A DNA stretch of 64,000 nucleotides from Halichoerus grypus (GCF_964656455.1 NC_135726.1:24687168-24751167), one strand, 5' to 3'. Counted from the stretch's first letter, positions 11,122 through 22,910 are shown. Numbers and translations: made by a program. The notes: generated by a model from the sequence alone, not told the origin.

Positions 11122-11485
11122 TGTAATAGTCTGCTCAAACTGCCATGACAAAATACCACAGACTGGGCTGCTGAGACACAGAAATTTACTTCTAAGAGTT
11201 GTGGAGGCTGCAAGTCCAAGGTCAAGGTGCTGGCTAATTCAACTCCTGTTGAGGGCGCTCTTCCTGGCTTGCAGATGGCTGCCTTCTCACTATTTCCTTG
11301 CATGGTAGACAGAGCTCTGGTGTCCCGTCTTCTTTTTATAAAGACACACCAGACCTATTGGATTAGGACTCCAGATTATGACCTCATTTAACCTTTATCA
11401 CTCCTCATAGGTCCTATTTCCAAGTACAGTCACATTGGGGGTGAGAGCTTCAATATGTGAATTTGTGAGCAAACAGCATAAAACA
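11122..11485 (-). mobile_element. ERVL-MaLR (MLT1-like) LTR, antisense
   Basis: Antisense MLT1-type order: TGTAATAGTCTGCTC, CATGACAAAATACCACAGAC, 'TTGTGGAGGCTGCAAGTCC', 'TCTTCCTGGCTTGCAGATGG', 'TTATGACCTCATTTAACC' and 'AGTCACATTGGGGGTGAG'. It spans nearly the whole LTR and starts with TG and ends with CA. The ORFs over 11048-11308 on both strands are LTR sequence, not genes. Confidence 0.88.
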
Positions 11486-11823
11486 AAAGACATGCATACA
11501 AAAAAAATAGAGAAATAGACTAAGAAAACCAAGTCCACAGAAAAAGGACAACACACCAGGTATTCAGATCATCATGGTTGTAATTAAGCATCAGATTCTG
11601 AGCTTCCTGGCAGTCAAGGGAAAAGGGGGGATGTGATTGTTCATATTAGTTGTCCATATTAAAATAGAGAAAAACCCTACTTCCCCCAGGCTTTTCCTAC
11701 AGTTGAATCCAAGGACATCCGTGAAATGGGACTTTAGAGGGGACACAAAAATAAAATGAAAAATATGCCTCAAAAATGTCAACATTCCTATAAGTTTCTT
11801 AACTTAAACAATGCTCAAGGGCA

Positions 11824-11824
<1 letters not shown>
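11486..11824. other. Unique sequence, nothing recognised
   Basis: No supported repeat, exon or RNA gene. Confidence 0.45.
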
Positions 11825-11863
<39 letters not shown>

Positions 11864-11877
11864 ACACACACACACAT
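11825..11877. repeat. (CA)n microsatellite
   Basis: About 26 CA units with a single CATA interruption near 11858-11861. It creates the HTHTHT stretch of a spurious plus-strand ORF. Confidence 0.98.
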
Positions 11878-12750
11878 CAAAAGAGAAAGTAATTTTTCCC
11901 ATAGAAGAGAAATATAGAATACAAAGTTGTATGTCTCAATGCTGCAGCTTTTCATGGATTGCTTTTCCTAACAAAGTTTTCCTTTGTCTCTCTCATTACT
12001 TGAGTTTGACTTATAATCTGTGCAAATGGTTTATGAGTATCTTGTACTCTTGCTCTAAGTTGCCTAAAAAAACGTCACTGTAAGTAGGCAGGGTTAAAAA
12101 GGCAAACAAACAGGGACATTCTAACCATCCTCTTGGAGGGAAGAAACTTGCCCCCTTGCTTTTGAATGACCAAGGCAAGAATTTTATTCAAGTCTCCAGG
12201 ATGAAGGAAAAAAAAATCAGAAAATTAATGAAAATGAAACCCAAAGAGAAATGCCTGAAGCCTTAGAAAGTGCAGAGAACAAAGGGACAGCAAGAGCCAT
12301 GAATAGTAATGAGATTCCAACTACACTGATATCAGGAGCTCTTCTTTCTGTCCATTTAACCAAGGCCTCAAGTCACCTCCTCTGCACCCCAGTGAAAGAA
12401 ACCCCATCTATTAAGTCTTCCCCAGAATTGAAACACTGACACTGAAAATTGTGTAAGCAGCAATCTAAATTTGGCTTTTTGTGTTATTAGGGTAGATTTA
12501 TGCCCATTTGGTACAAATACATACACAACCACCAATGTTAAATTGAAAAATATGTGAGAAATATATTGCTAAGCTACTTCATAAAATTTGGCTTGCTCAT
12601 AGGGAGTAGTGTCTTTTCACAACAATAATCCTTATGTTTATTATCAATGACCTTACCTGCAACAATTAGCCCAGCTCTTTCTTTAGAAAGAGCTCAAAAG
12701 GGGGTAAACATTTTGTATCTTATACTTCACTGCAGGACAATTCACTTAGG
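11878..12750. other. Unique sequence, nothing recognised
   Basis: No gene supported. The ORF at 12251-12439 has no recognisable domain or flanking gene signals. Confidence 0.45.
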
Positions 12751-12754
12751 ACTA

Positions 12755-12925
12755 AAAATAAACCTATGGGTAAATATTATTTCCATTTTACAGATAAGTA
12801 GTATACTGAAGCTTGGTGGAGCTGGGCAATATGATCAGGGTCATGGAGCTAATCATTGCAGGGCTAGACCTGGAGGAATTGAACTTGCTCTGCGTGACCA
12901 AAGAGGCTGAACTTTTAGCCAAGAG
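12755..12925 (+). mobile_element. MIR SINE fragment
   Basis: MIR core order: 'ATTATTTCCATTTTACAGATAAG', CTGAAGCTTGGTGGAGC, 'GATCAGGGTCATGGAGC', a TGCAGGGCTAGACCTGG tract and CTTGCTCTGCGTGACC. Its ORF is repeat-derived. Confidence 0.75.
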
Positions 12926-13164
12926 ATTCTCTCATCTCTCCGAAGCACACTGATTTTAGGAAGAGATAGGGTATAAATTAATTATTCAGGCATGTCAGAT
13001 ATTGACTGAGACCACCATAGAGCAAGCCCAGATCTTACAGAGGCAACTATAACAATAATATTAATCAGAATAATAATGCTCATAAATTTTATTATTAAAT
13101 TAACATTTGTAGCTATGATATATGCACATTATCTCCGCTTACGTGTATTTTTTTCAGGAAGATA

Positions 13165-13395
13165 GAAGTGTTTTATTCTTTCTTTTTTATTATTATTATT
13201 TTGTTAGTTAACATACAGTGCACTATTGGTTTTGGGAGTAGAATTCAGTGATTCACCACTTATTTACAACACCCAGTGCTCATCACAAGTGCCCTCCTAA
13301 TACCCATCACCCATCTAACCCACCCTCCACCTTACCTCCCTCCATCAACCCTAAGTTCGTTCTCTATCATTAAGAGTCACTTATGGCTTGTTTCT
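13165..13395 (-). mobile_element. LINE-1 3' UTR fragment of the carnivore type, antisense
   Basis: The run of landmarks TTAGTTAACATACAGTGCAC, TTCAGTGATTCACCACTTA, CACCCAGTGCTCATCAC, 'AAGTGCCCTCCTAATACCC', then a C-rich ACCCACCCTCCACC tract and TTCGTTCTCTATCATTAAGAG is the reverse complement of the carnivore LINE-1 3' UTR. The 5' remainder is absent, so this is a short 5'-truncated insertion. It is among the younger LINE-1 pieces here. Confidence 0.85.
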
Positions 13396-14014
13396 AAGGA
13401 CAGAGCTGGGATATACAAGATCCAAGTTTGTAGTTCTAGCAAGTGGCAGGGCCAGAATTATCAACACACACAATCAAAATGACCTACTGGGAAAACGATG
13501 TCCTTGGGTTACACTCTGTCTTCTCTTTGCACTGGCCATGTACTTGTTCAGTCTCAATGAAACTGTTTATCACATGATTTTTATCACAGCAACTGCCCTG
13601 CACTTCTCACAGTATTTCTTTAATGATGAAATCTACCTTAATTCTAGTTTCTTAAGAAAAAAAAATTAGAACAGAAATATTCACATGGACAGCACTGCCA
13701 GGTAATCAACACTGCAGGCCTGAGGCTGGAGAATGGCAGGTATCCAAGGGCCCATTTACACATGCTTTTGCTATGGATTATCAGCCTCCTTGGAGATCAA
13801 AGGTCTATAATGGTATTAGAATTCAAGGAGCCACAGGGAATCAACGGGTAACTTTAAGATTCCTTTCATGTTTGAGATGACATGATAGATAAGACAAGTA
13901 AACTTCCCTTGAGGAGAAGTTGCTAATCATACTGCATGCATCCTCTATATATCCCCATGCACTGTGCCTATGGGTACATCCCTTATTTAGAATATACAAT
14001 GCGGTTTTCAACAA
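13396..14014. other. Unique sequence, nothing recognised
   Basis: No supported repeat or exon. The 93-codon ORF at 13388-13669 has a hydrophobic centre but no recognisable family and starts inside the LINE-1 fragment, so I do not call it a gene. Confidence 0.45.
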
Positions 14015-14680
14015 CTAGGAACTGAGCGCCTACCAAGCTGGATCATGGTAGGTAAAAAGAAACACAGTTCCTGTCTTCTTAGGGATTAGAATCTTATAGG
14101 GACACTTCTATTTCTGACTCCATCGCACAACAAAATATGAAATTATTACCAGGAAAAAGCTACAAAGAGATACATGGGGTTATGTATAATTATAAAGGGA
14201 AGATTTCCCATATTCAAAGTCAAGGCAGGCTTCCCTAAAGAAGTGCTTTTGAGCTGAAACAGGAAGTTTGACTAGAAGCACTCTATGCAACAGCTGTGTA
14301 CGTATATATATATATATACTCACATACGAGGGAGAAGGAAGCATGTACATAAAAAAGGAGCACATGTTTCCAGACAATGTAGTCAGAGGAAGCATGACAC
14401 ACCTGAGGGGCTGCAAGAAGGTTTGGGTGACTGAAGCAGAGAACACGGTTAGAGGTCCAAGAAGAGGCGAGCAAGCCACAGAGGGGCCAAACCATGATCA
14501 TACTGCAGGCTGTGTTAAGGATTTCATTTAGGTCCTAAGAGCAATGCAGGCCCTGAGTTGGTTTTAACTAGGCAAGTGACCTAATCACTTTTGAACTTTG
14601 GAACTATCACTCTGGCTGCAATGTGGAAAGTGGTCTTAAAGAAAAGACTGGAAACAGTAAGACCAATTAGGTAGAGTCCA
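14015..14680 (+). mobile_element. LINE-2 (L2), long 3' fragment
   Basis: One of the longest L2 relics in the window. Landmarks in order: ACTGAGCGCCTACCAAGC, CAGGCTTCCCTAAAGAAGTG, 'TTTGAGCTGAAACAGGAAG', 'GGGGCCAAACCATGATCATA', 'CTAAGAGCAATGCAGGCCC', 'AACTAGGCAAGTGACCTAATC', and 'ATCACTCTGGCTGCAATGTGG'. A (TA)n microsatellite grew inside it at 14303-14319. All ORFs over 14180-14832 are L2 shadow frames. Confidence 0.85.
14303..14319. repeat. Short (TA)n microsatellite inside L2
   Basis: GTATATATATATATATAC, palindromic. Confidence 0.9.
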
Positions 14681-14884
14681 GGGCTCAGGCTTGGGTGTGA
14701 CATCTTTAAGAAAATGGGCCATGTCTTATGCCTGCCTCCATAGCAACCTGTATCATTCCTGAAACATTGAAAGAATCTTAACACTACTACTTGTGATACG
14801 GTGTGATTAACACAGTAGTAGAGACAATCCACTGATACAACAGAGGGAGGAATGGGATGGGGGAAATCAGCTGACAGATGGCAT

Positions 14885-14995
14885 TACAGTTAAAGTCTCA
14901 GCTTCTGAGTCACGTGGGTGAACCTGCGTGTTAATCCCGGCATTGTCACCTCTAACTCTGTGTTATGACTTTGTTAAATTAACATGTGTTAGAGC
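14885..14995 (-). mobile_element. MIR fragment, antisense
   Basis: Antisense MIR order: TTAAAGTCTCAGCTTCTGAG, 'GTGTTAATCCCGGCATTGTCACC', then 'CTCTGTGTTATGACTTTG' (compare ACTAGCTGTGTGACCTTGG). A perfect E-box within GTCACGTGGG lies at about 14910-14919. Confidence 0.55.
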
Positions 14996-14999
14996 ATAA

Positions 15000-15470
15000 G
15001 CAGCTGATGGTGAGCCGCAGTTCAACAGACCACCAGAGAAACTGAAGCAGAGAAGTCTGACTCACAGGCACATAGCACACGGCACATCTTGAGGGCCACG
15101 TGGGGAGGTAAAGGCAGAGTGCAGACAAGACGACAGGGAGGACCTGGGGTATGTGCCTTGATAGAGTCCATGGGCGGAGTGCTTTGGGGTTCCCAGACTA
15201 GGGTCAGACTGGTCAATTCAAACCCCAACAGTGGAATTCAGTCTTATCTAGGGAGCCCAAAAGATACATAGGTGCTGGGAGGCAGCTACTCATCACAAGG
15301 GCTATTGGGGAAGCCCTATCAGGAATTGTATTTGCTTGTGACTCTGGAGCTGCTTTCCAGGGCACACACTTGCATGAGGGGGCTGGTGCCAGTTTAAGGT
15401 TCCTGCAGTCCAGTTGGCCAAACAAAATGGATGCCAAGCTAGGACTCCCACAGACTAGCTTCGCTGAATT
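15000..15470. other. Moderately GC-rich block, unassigned; possibly an old LTR or ERV piece
   Basis: This stretch is richer in G+C than its surroundings and contains CCAGTTGGCCAAACAAAATGGATGCC-type sequence near 15410-15435 and 'AATTCAAACCCCAACAGTGG' near 15216-15235, reminiscent of ERV leader or LTR regions. I could not match it to a family. ORFs on both strands lack recognisable domains. Confidence 0.3.
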
Positions 15471-15499
15471 CTTAACACTGTGTCGACTTTTGTTACATT

Positions 15500-15660
15500 C
15501 TTGATTTTTCTGAGTAGGCTTTTTTTATCAATGAGAAAAACTAAGCAACTCATTGAATTTTTACAGAGATTAAGTGACATAACTTAAATCAAAGTGCTTT
15601 CCAGAGCCCATGCAAGGTAGAGGTACTTAGCAGTCCATGAATGATACATTTTTATTTTGT
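15500..15660 (-). mobile_element. MIR fragment, antisense
   Basis: Antisense MIR-like order: 'ATCAATGAGAAAAACTAAGC', GAGATTAAGTGACATAAC, AAATCAAAGTGCTTTCCAG, then 'GGTACTTAGCAGTCCATGAATG'. Highly diverged. Confidence 0.5.
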
Positions 15661-17390
15661 TTTAGTAATCATTACTTATATTATTATCTACAAAAGGAAA
15701 CTAATTGATCTTGAAGAGTGAGGAAGCAGTGAATAAGTGGAAAATAGGGACCATGTGTCTACAAAAAGAACAAAAAGTAACAGGTACAGATAACTATTAT
15801 TAATACCAAGAAATCAATACATCATTATATAGTATATGAAAAAATAAAAAAACTCTAATAAATTGAGTGGTACTTGACAATCAACTATAAAAAACTTCAC
15901 AAGGTTTAAAAATATTAAGAGGACACAGAAGGGAAAATGGCTGAAACCAAATCCGAATCCAGGTAGGACACCTGCTACCATGATTCAGCTACTAAAACCT
16001 GCTGCTTCTTGTTCATCCATCTGACTCTACCTTGTGCCCCAAGGGTTTTTTGTGGTGATGAGCATCTTTAACATTTTCAGAGATCTTCCCTCACTCCATT
16101 CTGATTCTGCCCTTTGGCCCACAAGCAGTGGGACTCAAGAGCAGAAATCCTCAAAGAGTACTTTGCAATTTGACCTTCAGGGCTTCAACTCACTTTGTCT
16201 TTTCTGGCAAACACTGTTTTACATGGGCATAGTGCCATGGTTCCAACCAAACCAACAACTAGCTATGCAAGTGCAACTACCCAACCCCACACAAGTATCA
16301 ACGATGCCCCTCCGTCTGAGTGCAAAGATTCTGGGACCCCTGACGCTAAAGGCAAGGGAATGCTTAGCATAGGCTTTTGAGTTCAAGATCTAATTAGGCA
16401 ACATTTCCAGTTGGGTTGAGAACTGGGAGGGAAAGGAGAGCTCATTCAACAAGGCTGCTTGCCCGGCATTTTAGTTCTAAAAAGAAATAGAATAGTTCAC
16501 AATAAGAAGTAATGATTAGTGCTAGGCTGTATTTAGTGACAATTATACATGTTACACCATTAGTTTAGAATTCTGTAATTGTACTCACAACCAAAGAAGC
16601 CAAATAGAGGGGGGAAAAAAGGAAAAGAAATTGTGTCATTTCCCAAGGACGTAAATAATTATTTATTGCAAACATAATAACTCGAAGTTGAAATTTGTTT
16701 CTTAATTCTCCCCACAGTTGCTGTAGTTAAGATTGCTGCTTTTTATTTGGAAGTGTGACTTGGCTTGTAGTTTTGTCTTTTTTTTCCCCATAAAGACTTC
16801 ATAAAAGCTTAAGGGGCTAATATTTTTTGGTGTATGTGTGTTAAATATTAATGGCAGTTTGTTCTGAGACTGTGCCTTCCCCACAGAGTCTTTAAAAGCT
16901 GAATTATACCAAAAGTTATGACATTACACAAAAGGAGAGGCAATCTTCACCCTAATGAAGTCATTTGTTCATCAGCCTGAAAATATTCAGCAGCGTGGTT
17001 ATGCCTCCTCTTCTCCCTCCCTCCCTCAGAGGCAAGAAAGCATTAGAAATGCAAAGGACACACCTGACCATTACTTAGCACCCGTTTTAGTGTAGTTTTG
17101 TTCTCCCCCTTGACGTTTGACTGTTCAACATAATTATATAAAGAAAAAAAGTGTAGCCCTTTTCTGAGAATAAGCACACATTTCAATGCTTAGCAGCAAC
17201 TGGTGAGAGGCGCTCTTTTACTTTACTATTGGAACAAGCGGATTAAGTGCCACAGCTTTGGTTGATGTTGTTGGGATGAGGTGTGAGGAGGCAGTTTATC
17301 TAGTGCCCACACATCAAGCCCTTTCGTGTTTAGGATGATTTCTTCTCTTCCCTGAAGACATCAATATCTGCTAGGAATGCTATAAACCAT
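15661..17390. other. Unique, repeat-poor block
   Basis: About 1.7 kb without a recognisable repeat, which is unusual here. The segment 16590-17300 alternates A/T-rich homeobox-like words (AATAATTATTTATTG near 16655) with GC-richer pieces, as in conserved non-coding elements. I see no ORF, splice frame or known gene. The 112-codon ORF at 16034-16372 shows no domain. Confidence 0.4.
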
Positions 17391-17394
17391 CACA

Positions 17395-17510
17395 GGTTGG
17401 CAGGCATTTTCTGAGAGTTTGCTAAGTTCCAAAGATAATGCTCAGTGATAGAAAAATAAGTATAAATAAAGCATTGATATTCTCCTCAGTATTCTACCTT
17501 CCAGGGAGGA
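17395..17510 (+). mobile_element. L2 fragment, weak
   Basis: L2-like words: GAGAGTTTGCTAAGTTCCAAAG, 'AATGCTCAGTGATAGAAAAATAAG', 'TCAGTATTCTACCTTCC'. Short and diverged. Confidence 0.4.
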
Positions 17511-17888
17511 GATGGCCAGGTGCAAAATGCCGGGGAGATGAAAGGGGTCAGACTAGCTTATTCATGAAAAGGATGTGTCTTGGCTTATGAAACTTGGAAC
17601 TCCAAAGCCCATCTTTAGAGGATAACCACTCTCTCAATAGCTCAGGTCAAAATCCTGGGTGAGAGTGAGAGTAGGATTAGGACATCTGCCCAGCCTTGAA
17701 GCAAACACTTGTAGCCCCGGGATTGACAGTCCCAACAATGGGGAACAGGGGAACATGAAACGTGGAAATAAGGAAGTTTTCATTTTCCAAAGGAAAATTA
17801 TGGTGTTATTAGCAAAAAAAAAAAAAAAAGAAGGAAAAACCATATAGTCCCAAACAACAATGCCCTCTTTAAGAATATCTAATCCACT

Positions 17889-18096
17889 GGGGTACCTGGG
17901 TGGCTGAGTCAGTTGAGTGGCAAGCTCTTGATTTCGGCTCAGGTCATGATCTCAGGGTCCTAGGATCAAGCCCCGCATCAGGCTCCATGCTCAGCAGGGA
18001 GTCTGAGGATTCTCTCTCTCTCCCTCACCTCTGCCCCTATCCGCCAATCGCATGCTTTCTCTCTCTAAATTTTAAAATCTTTAATAAAAAAAAAAG
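17889..18096 (+). mobile_element. SINEC, older copy
   Basis: Head GGGGTACCTGGGTGGCTGAG with CTCTTGATTTCGGCTCAGGTCATGATC-type centre, CT repeats and an A tail. Flanks (CTAATCCACT / CTAATTTACT) are only an approximate duplication. Several substitutions, plus the 'AACTCTTGATTTC' class of centre shared with the 63067 copy, point to an older subfamily. Confidence 0.93.
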
Positions 18097-18154
18097 ACTA
18101 ATTTACTCAATTTTGCTTATAAACTAAGATTTCCTTAAAGTAAACAAGCAAGGG

Positions 18155-18300
18155 TACTGTAATAGCCGCAATTTTATATGGTGACAGATGGTAGCTACAC
18201 TTGCAGTAAACAGAGCATAATGTGTAAACTTACCCAATCACTTGGGGGTACACCTGAAACTAATATAACATTGTGAGTCAACTATACTAAAAAGAAAGTA
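18155..18300 (+). mobile_element. LINE-1 3' end fragment
   Basis: Landmarks 'GGTGACAGATGGTAGCTACAC', 'ACTTACCCAATCACTTGGGGG', 'TACACCTGAAACTAATATAAC' and 'GTGAGTCAACTATACT' match a laurasiatherian/carnivore LINE-1 3' UTR end, followed by an A-rich stretch. Confidence 0.8.
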
Positions 18301-18589
18301 GACATGTAGGAACAGGTAATACCCACTCCTGGCATACATTTGTATGCTTTTTATTTTGCAAAACACACATGCATACTGCATAAGAGTCAATGCTTGGAAA
18401 ACTGTGAAATTCACATTTAACACAAAGGCAAACAAGTCATATGTGCAAGACCACAGAGTTAAATATTCCAGTATTCCCAAACTCTATTACTGTGATCCTG
18501 GTCCAAGGAGAAGAAAGTGAAAGATATAATTCACTTCACTTTTCCTAGGTCTGTTCTTTCATTTATGAAGTAGGATACTACAATGACAT

Positions 18590-18840
18590 CTAGATAATTT
18601 TGGAGTTAGATACCAGCACTAGCACTTAGTGTCACATAGGTGAGGAAATTTTCTTAGTAAAATGTTTTACAATCATATAACAGACAAACTTACCTGACTC
18701 TGTTGTATCACTTCCATGTCTGCCCTTGTTAAATGTTTCTTACTAATCTTTCAATTCCTAGTACTGATTATGTTCGCATTTAGTTCTTATCAAAATGAAT
18801 AAAGAATTGACTAAATATACAAATGGATGAATGAAAAAGA
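18590..18840. mobile_element. MIR (antisense) and L2-like fragments
   Basis: 18590-18700 has antisense MIR-like words (TTTGGAGTTAGATACCAGC, CACATAGGTGAGGAAATTTTC). 18700-18840 has a plus-strand L2 3' order with 'TGCCCTTGTTAAATG' and AAAATGAATAAAGAATTGAC near its end. Both are weak. Confidence 0.4.
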
Positions 18841-18844
18841 CTTC

Positions 18845-19525
18845 CTCTGACTCAGGGCCCTACCACATATTTTATTAAATTATGTTTACTAAAATTGAAG
18901 ATGTGAATAATACATTTTTTTTTCAAAGGAAACTCAAAGCCCAGAAACATACATTGATATCAACCAGACATTAGAATCCATGGATGAGTGAGTGGTTTTA
19001 CTCCAATAACTCCATCCAGAGTACACCACATCTAGGTACCTGAAGACTCACCATGAGGGGTTCTGATTTGAGATACTTGAAATTGGAATTGTCACCTGAA
19101 GTGCCACTCAGAAAATGGATGTAAACATCTCCTGGCATTGTTCTGATGATGCAGGCCCTGACACAAACACGAATCACGACTCCTGGATCGATTGCCTTTC
19201 ATTGAGCTACCATTAGGACTGATCATCTGTGAGCCCTCAGGAGAGCAATCCCCTTGTTAGGGTAAGGGACCCTGCATGCATGACAATTCATGCATGAGTT
19301 CTGATGACAGACTGGGAAGTTCTGATGCCTGGGGGTAAGTCTTGGCTCTGATATTTCAGTCTAGACAAATTAAGTGCCAAGTACATAGTAAGTACTCTAT
19401 GATACAGGCATGGAAACATTTGTCAAAACTCATAGAACTGTATTCATCTAAGGCTGAATTTTACTGTATGTAAACAAAACTTCAGTGAACCTGATGTAAA
19501 TATAAATTCATGATTTCTGTTCAGA
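18845..19525. other. Unique sequence, nothing recognised
   Basis: No repeat or gene supported. A small direct repeat (CATGCATGACAATTCATGCATGAG, 19273-19296) pairs two ATGCATGA words. Confidence 0.4.
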
Positions 19526-19529
19526 AAAG

Positions 19530-20510
19530 CAAACTCTGGAACAAGTTAAAAGACAAGAGATAGATTTGGAGGAGATGCCTGAAGTAACTAAAACCAACAA
19601 GGGACTACTATTACTATCTAAGATGTATAGAGACTTTCAGTAGGTCAACACTAATGAAAAAATGGGCAAATAATGCAAAAAAAATTACAAAAGTAGAAAC
19701 TCAGAAGACTAAAATGCGTATATTAGAAATGCTCAAATGTATTTGTCATCAAAGAAATGGAAATTTAAATGTGATAACATTTTTTAACTTAATTAAATCA
19801 GCAAAAATTAGAGAGTAGGATAATGTCAAGAGCTGGAAAGATATGGGGCTACGGTGTTCCTCATATTCTGCTGGAGGGAGTGAGGATGAATATAGCCCTA
19901 CTGGAACTAATAGTCCAATACCTGGGCAAGTTCAATGTAATGAAACCCCTTGGTCCAACAATTACATTCCTGTTCATCTCAAAAAATTCCTACAAATATT
20001 CTAAAAAGATACTATTTTAGAACAACTATGAGGTTGTTTTTTGGCAGCATGTGTGTGGTAGTGGAAATCTGGAGGGAATTTAGGGGCCTATTACTAGAGA
20101 ATGAAAAGGTAAACTGTGGTACATACACACCACAGGTCTCCATGATGCAACAGGTAATGAATTATATATACATAGGAATATGGGTGTATCATAAAAAAAG
20201 ATACAATGAAGAAAAAATAATATATCATTTATGTAAATGTTAAAATGCACACGTATACAAAACAATACACATTTTCCAAGAATTTATTTCAAAAAAATTA
20301 TAAGCTATGTATTAAAAATCAGTAGAATGGGTTGCCAATTGGGGAAGGGGCAAATAAGCACTGGAAATTTATAGATATAAATAAGTAAGAGATCTTCATA
20401 GATCAATGGTGGTAATCTGTCTTGAATTGAGACTATGTTTTAACTCAATCTTCTTTATCTGAAGTAAATAAATAAAATATTTACATTTCCAAGAAAAAAA
20501 AGAAATGAAA
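19530..20510 (+). pseudogene. LINE-1 ORF2 C-terminal region and 3' UTR remnant
   Basis: LINE-1 landmarks in order: AAAAAATGGGCAAATAATGC, 'AAATGCTCAAATGTATTTGTCATC' (normally the GATGCTCAACCTCACTAGTCATC region), 'CAAAGAAATGGAAATTTAAATG', 'AGCTGGAAAGATATGGGG', 'GCTGGAGGGAGTGAGG', 'AATAGTCCAATACCTGGGC' and 'GTAAACTGTGGTACATACACACC'. Frameshifted throughout. Confidence 0.8.
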
Positions 20511-20699
20511 AAAAGATATATAATGCAAAGAATAAGCATAAGAAGTCAGGCATGACTTTTTAACTCCAAATGAAGAGAGACTTCAAGATAAAGAATGTTA
20601 AGAAGAGCTAAGGAGGACATTATATAACGATGAAAGGAACAATTTACCAGGAATACATAACAACCCAATATATGTATGCTCACCAAAACTTAATTTCCA

Positions 20700-20818
20700 G
20701 GGTGCCTGGCTGGCTCAGTTGGTAGAGCATGCAACTCTCACTCTCAGTTGTGAGTTCAAGCCCCATGTTGGGCATGAAGCCTTCTTAACACAACAACAAC
20801 TACAACAAAAAAACACAA
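20700..20818 (+). mobile_element. Short SINEC with well-preserved tRNA-Lys-like domain
   Basis: About 72 bases (20703-20775) follow a tRNA-Lys gene almost from end to end: GCCTGGCTGGCTCAGTTGG, TAGAGCATGCAACTCTCAC, TCTCAGTTGTGAGTTCAAG and CCCCATGTTGGGCA. A short (CAACAA)n/A tail follows, without the long CT-rich body of other SINECs. Flanking duplications are AAAACTTAATTTCCA (20685-20699) and AAAACTGAACTTCCA (20819-20833), two mismatches apart. Probably an older tRNA-Lys SINE class. Confidence 0.88.
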
Positions 20819-21805
20819 AAAACTGAACTTCCAATTCATGAAGACAAAACTGACAGAACTAAAGTGCATGAAGTGACAAACAAATTCAGAACCATTGTCA
20901 GAGATTTTAGCACCTCTTTCTCAGCAACAGAAGAACAGTAGAGAAAAATATCAGGAAAAATATACAAGATCTAAATCACACAATAAACTCCGTTGACCTA
21001 ATTGACCAAGTAGACATGGAACATATAACAAATTAGACCATACAGGGGCCACGAACTAAGTCTCACTAGATTTCAAGTGAGTAAAATCTTACAAAATATA
21101 TTCCAGGACCGCAACAGAGTTAAATTTGAAATTAGTAATAGTAAGATATCCAGACAATTCCCATATTAAATAATATGCTTCTAAATAACCCCGAAGCCAA
21201 GAAATTAAGAAGTTAGAAAATATTTCAAATTGAATGACAACACAAAAATGTTAGTATCTGTGTGATTCAGCTAAACCAGTTGTAAGAGGGAATTTTATAA
21301 CTCTAAATGGCTGTACAAGGAAAGACACAGGCCTAAAATCAAGTATGTTCTCCAATTTAAGAAGCCTGAAGCTTAAGAAACTAAAAAAGCAAACAAAACA
21401 AAGAAAAATGATCAAGATAAAAGCAGAAATCAATGAAATGGAAAATACACAAGCAATAGAAAAATTAATTTAGAAAAAACATACTTATTGTCATTATGAT
21501 GAGTTCTATCAAATATTCAAGGAAGAAAACCAGTATTACACACTTTCAGAAAATAGAACACTTCCAAACTCATTGAGCATGGCCAGTAAGCCAGCACCTC
21601 TCATAAAAATAGACGCAAAAATCTTTAATAGAACTTGAAAAATACAAATTCAGGAACAGAGATAAAATGGATCATACATCATCATCAAGTAGGGTTTACC
21701 CTAAAAATGCAATTTTGTTGTAGTATTCAAAAACCAATTATTGTAAGCCACCACACTAACAGGATAGAAGAGAAAATTATGTGAACGTATTAATGGATAA
21801 AATAT

Positions 21806-22003
21806 CTGGGTCAACTGGGTGGCACAGTCGCCTAAGCATCCGACTCTTGGTTTCGACTCAGGTTGTGATCTTGGAGTCGCAAGATTGAGGCCCGTGTTGG
21901 GCTCGGTGCTCAGCACAGAGTCGGCCTGAGATTCTCTCTCCCTCTCCCTCTGCCCCTCCCACTTGTGTTCTCTCTCTAATAAATGAATCTTTTTAAAAAA
22001 ATG
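21806..22003 (+). mobile_element. SINEC, old copy within LINE-1
   Basis: Diverged head (CAACTGGGTGGCACAGTCG), centre 'CGACTCTTGGTTTCGACTC', CT-rich body, AATAAATGAATC and A tail. It splits the LINE-1 RT coding region. I see no clean target-site duplication, and the edges are approximate. Confidence 0.88.
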
Positions 22004-22910
22004 AGTATTTGATGAAATTCAATACCCATTCCTTTAAAAATAGGAAAATAAAACCTTTTGACAAACTAGAAATAATTAAATTCTATCAACTTAACAAAGA
22101 GCATGTATGAAAAACCTACAGACAAAATCATATGCAATGGTTAAAGACCAAATGCTTAACCCTCTAAAATTGAGAGTAAGACAAGAATGTCCACTCTTAA
22201 AATTTCTATTCAAAACTGTACTAGTAAATTCAATAATTCAAGGAAAAGGAATAAAGTGCACAAATATTGGAAAATAGAAAATAAAACAATTTCAATATTA
22301 AATAGAATGAGCTACATACAAAAAAACTGATAGACTTAAATGAATCTATAAAGGTTGCTGGATACAAAATCAATATACAAATATTTATCTTTTTATATAT
22401 TGGCAATAGAAATGAAAAAATTTTAAATATTTACAATAAAGTAAAAAAAAATAGAAATTTACCAAAAATTTTGAAAACTTCTGTACAAAAAACTAAAAGA
22501 GAAAACTAAGGTTAAAAAAACATTGCTGAGATAATTTTAGAGTCAAAATAAATTAATAAATATCCCACATGTAGGGAATCAAAGATTTAAACTACTAAGA
22601 TGTGCATTCACCCCACATTGATCTATAGCTTCAATGAAATCCCACTGAAAACCCCAGCAAGCATTTTTGTAGAAATTGCCAAACTGATTCCAAAATTTTT
22701 ATATAGAATATACAGAAAAATATTTTATGCTAGAATAGGCAAAAGTAGTTTGGGGAAAAAGAAAAAGACATGATTGGATGGTTTACACTCCCTAATTTCA
22801 CTAGTCATTGCAAAACTACAGTAATCAAGACAACATGGAATTAGCATAAGGATATATAGATAAATGGAACACAACAGACCTAACCATATATACTCAATTG
22901 ATTTTTTCAA

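Noticed and set aside
16034..16372. 112-codon plus-strand ORF
   Set aside because: No family features; a second frame overlaps it, and there is no exon or promoter context.
20703..20775. Functional tRNA-Lys gene
   Set aside because: Anticodon-arm and D-arm substitutions, an A-rich tail and flanking target duplications show a retroposed SINE rather than a working tRNA gene.
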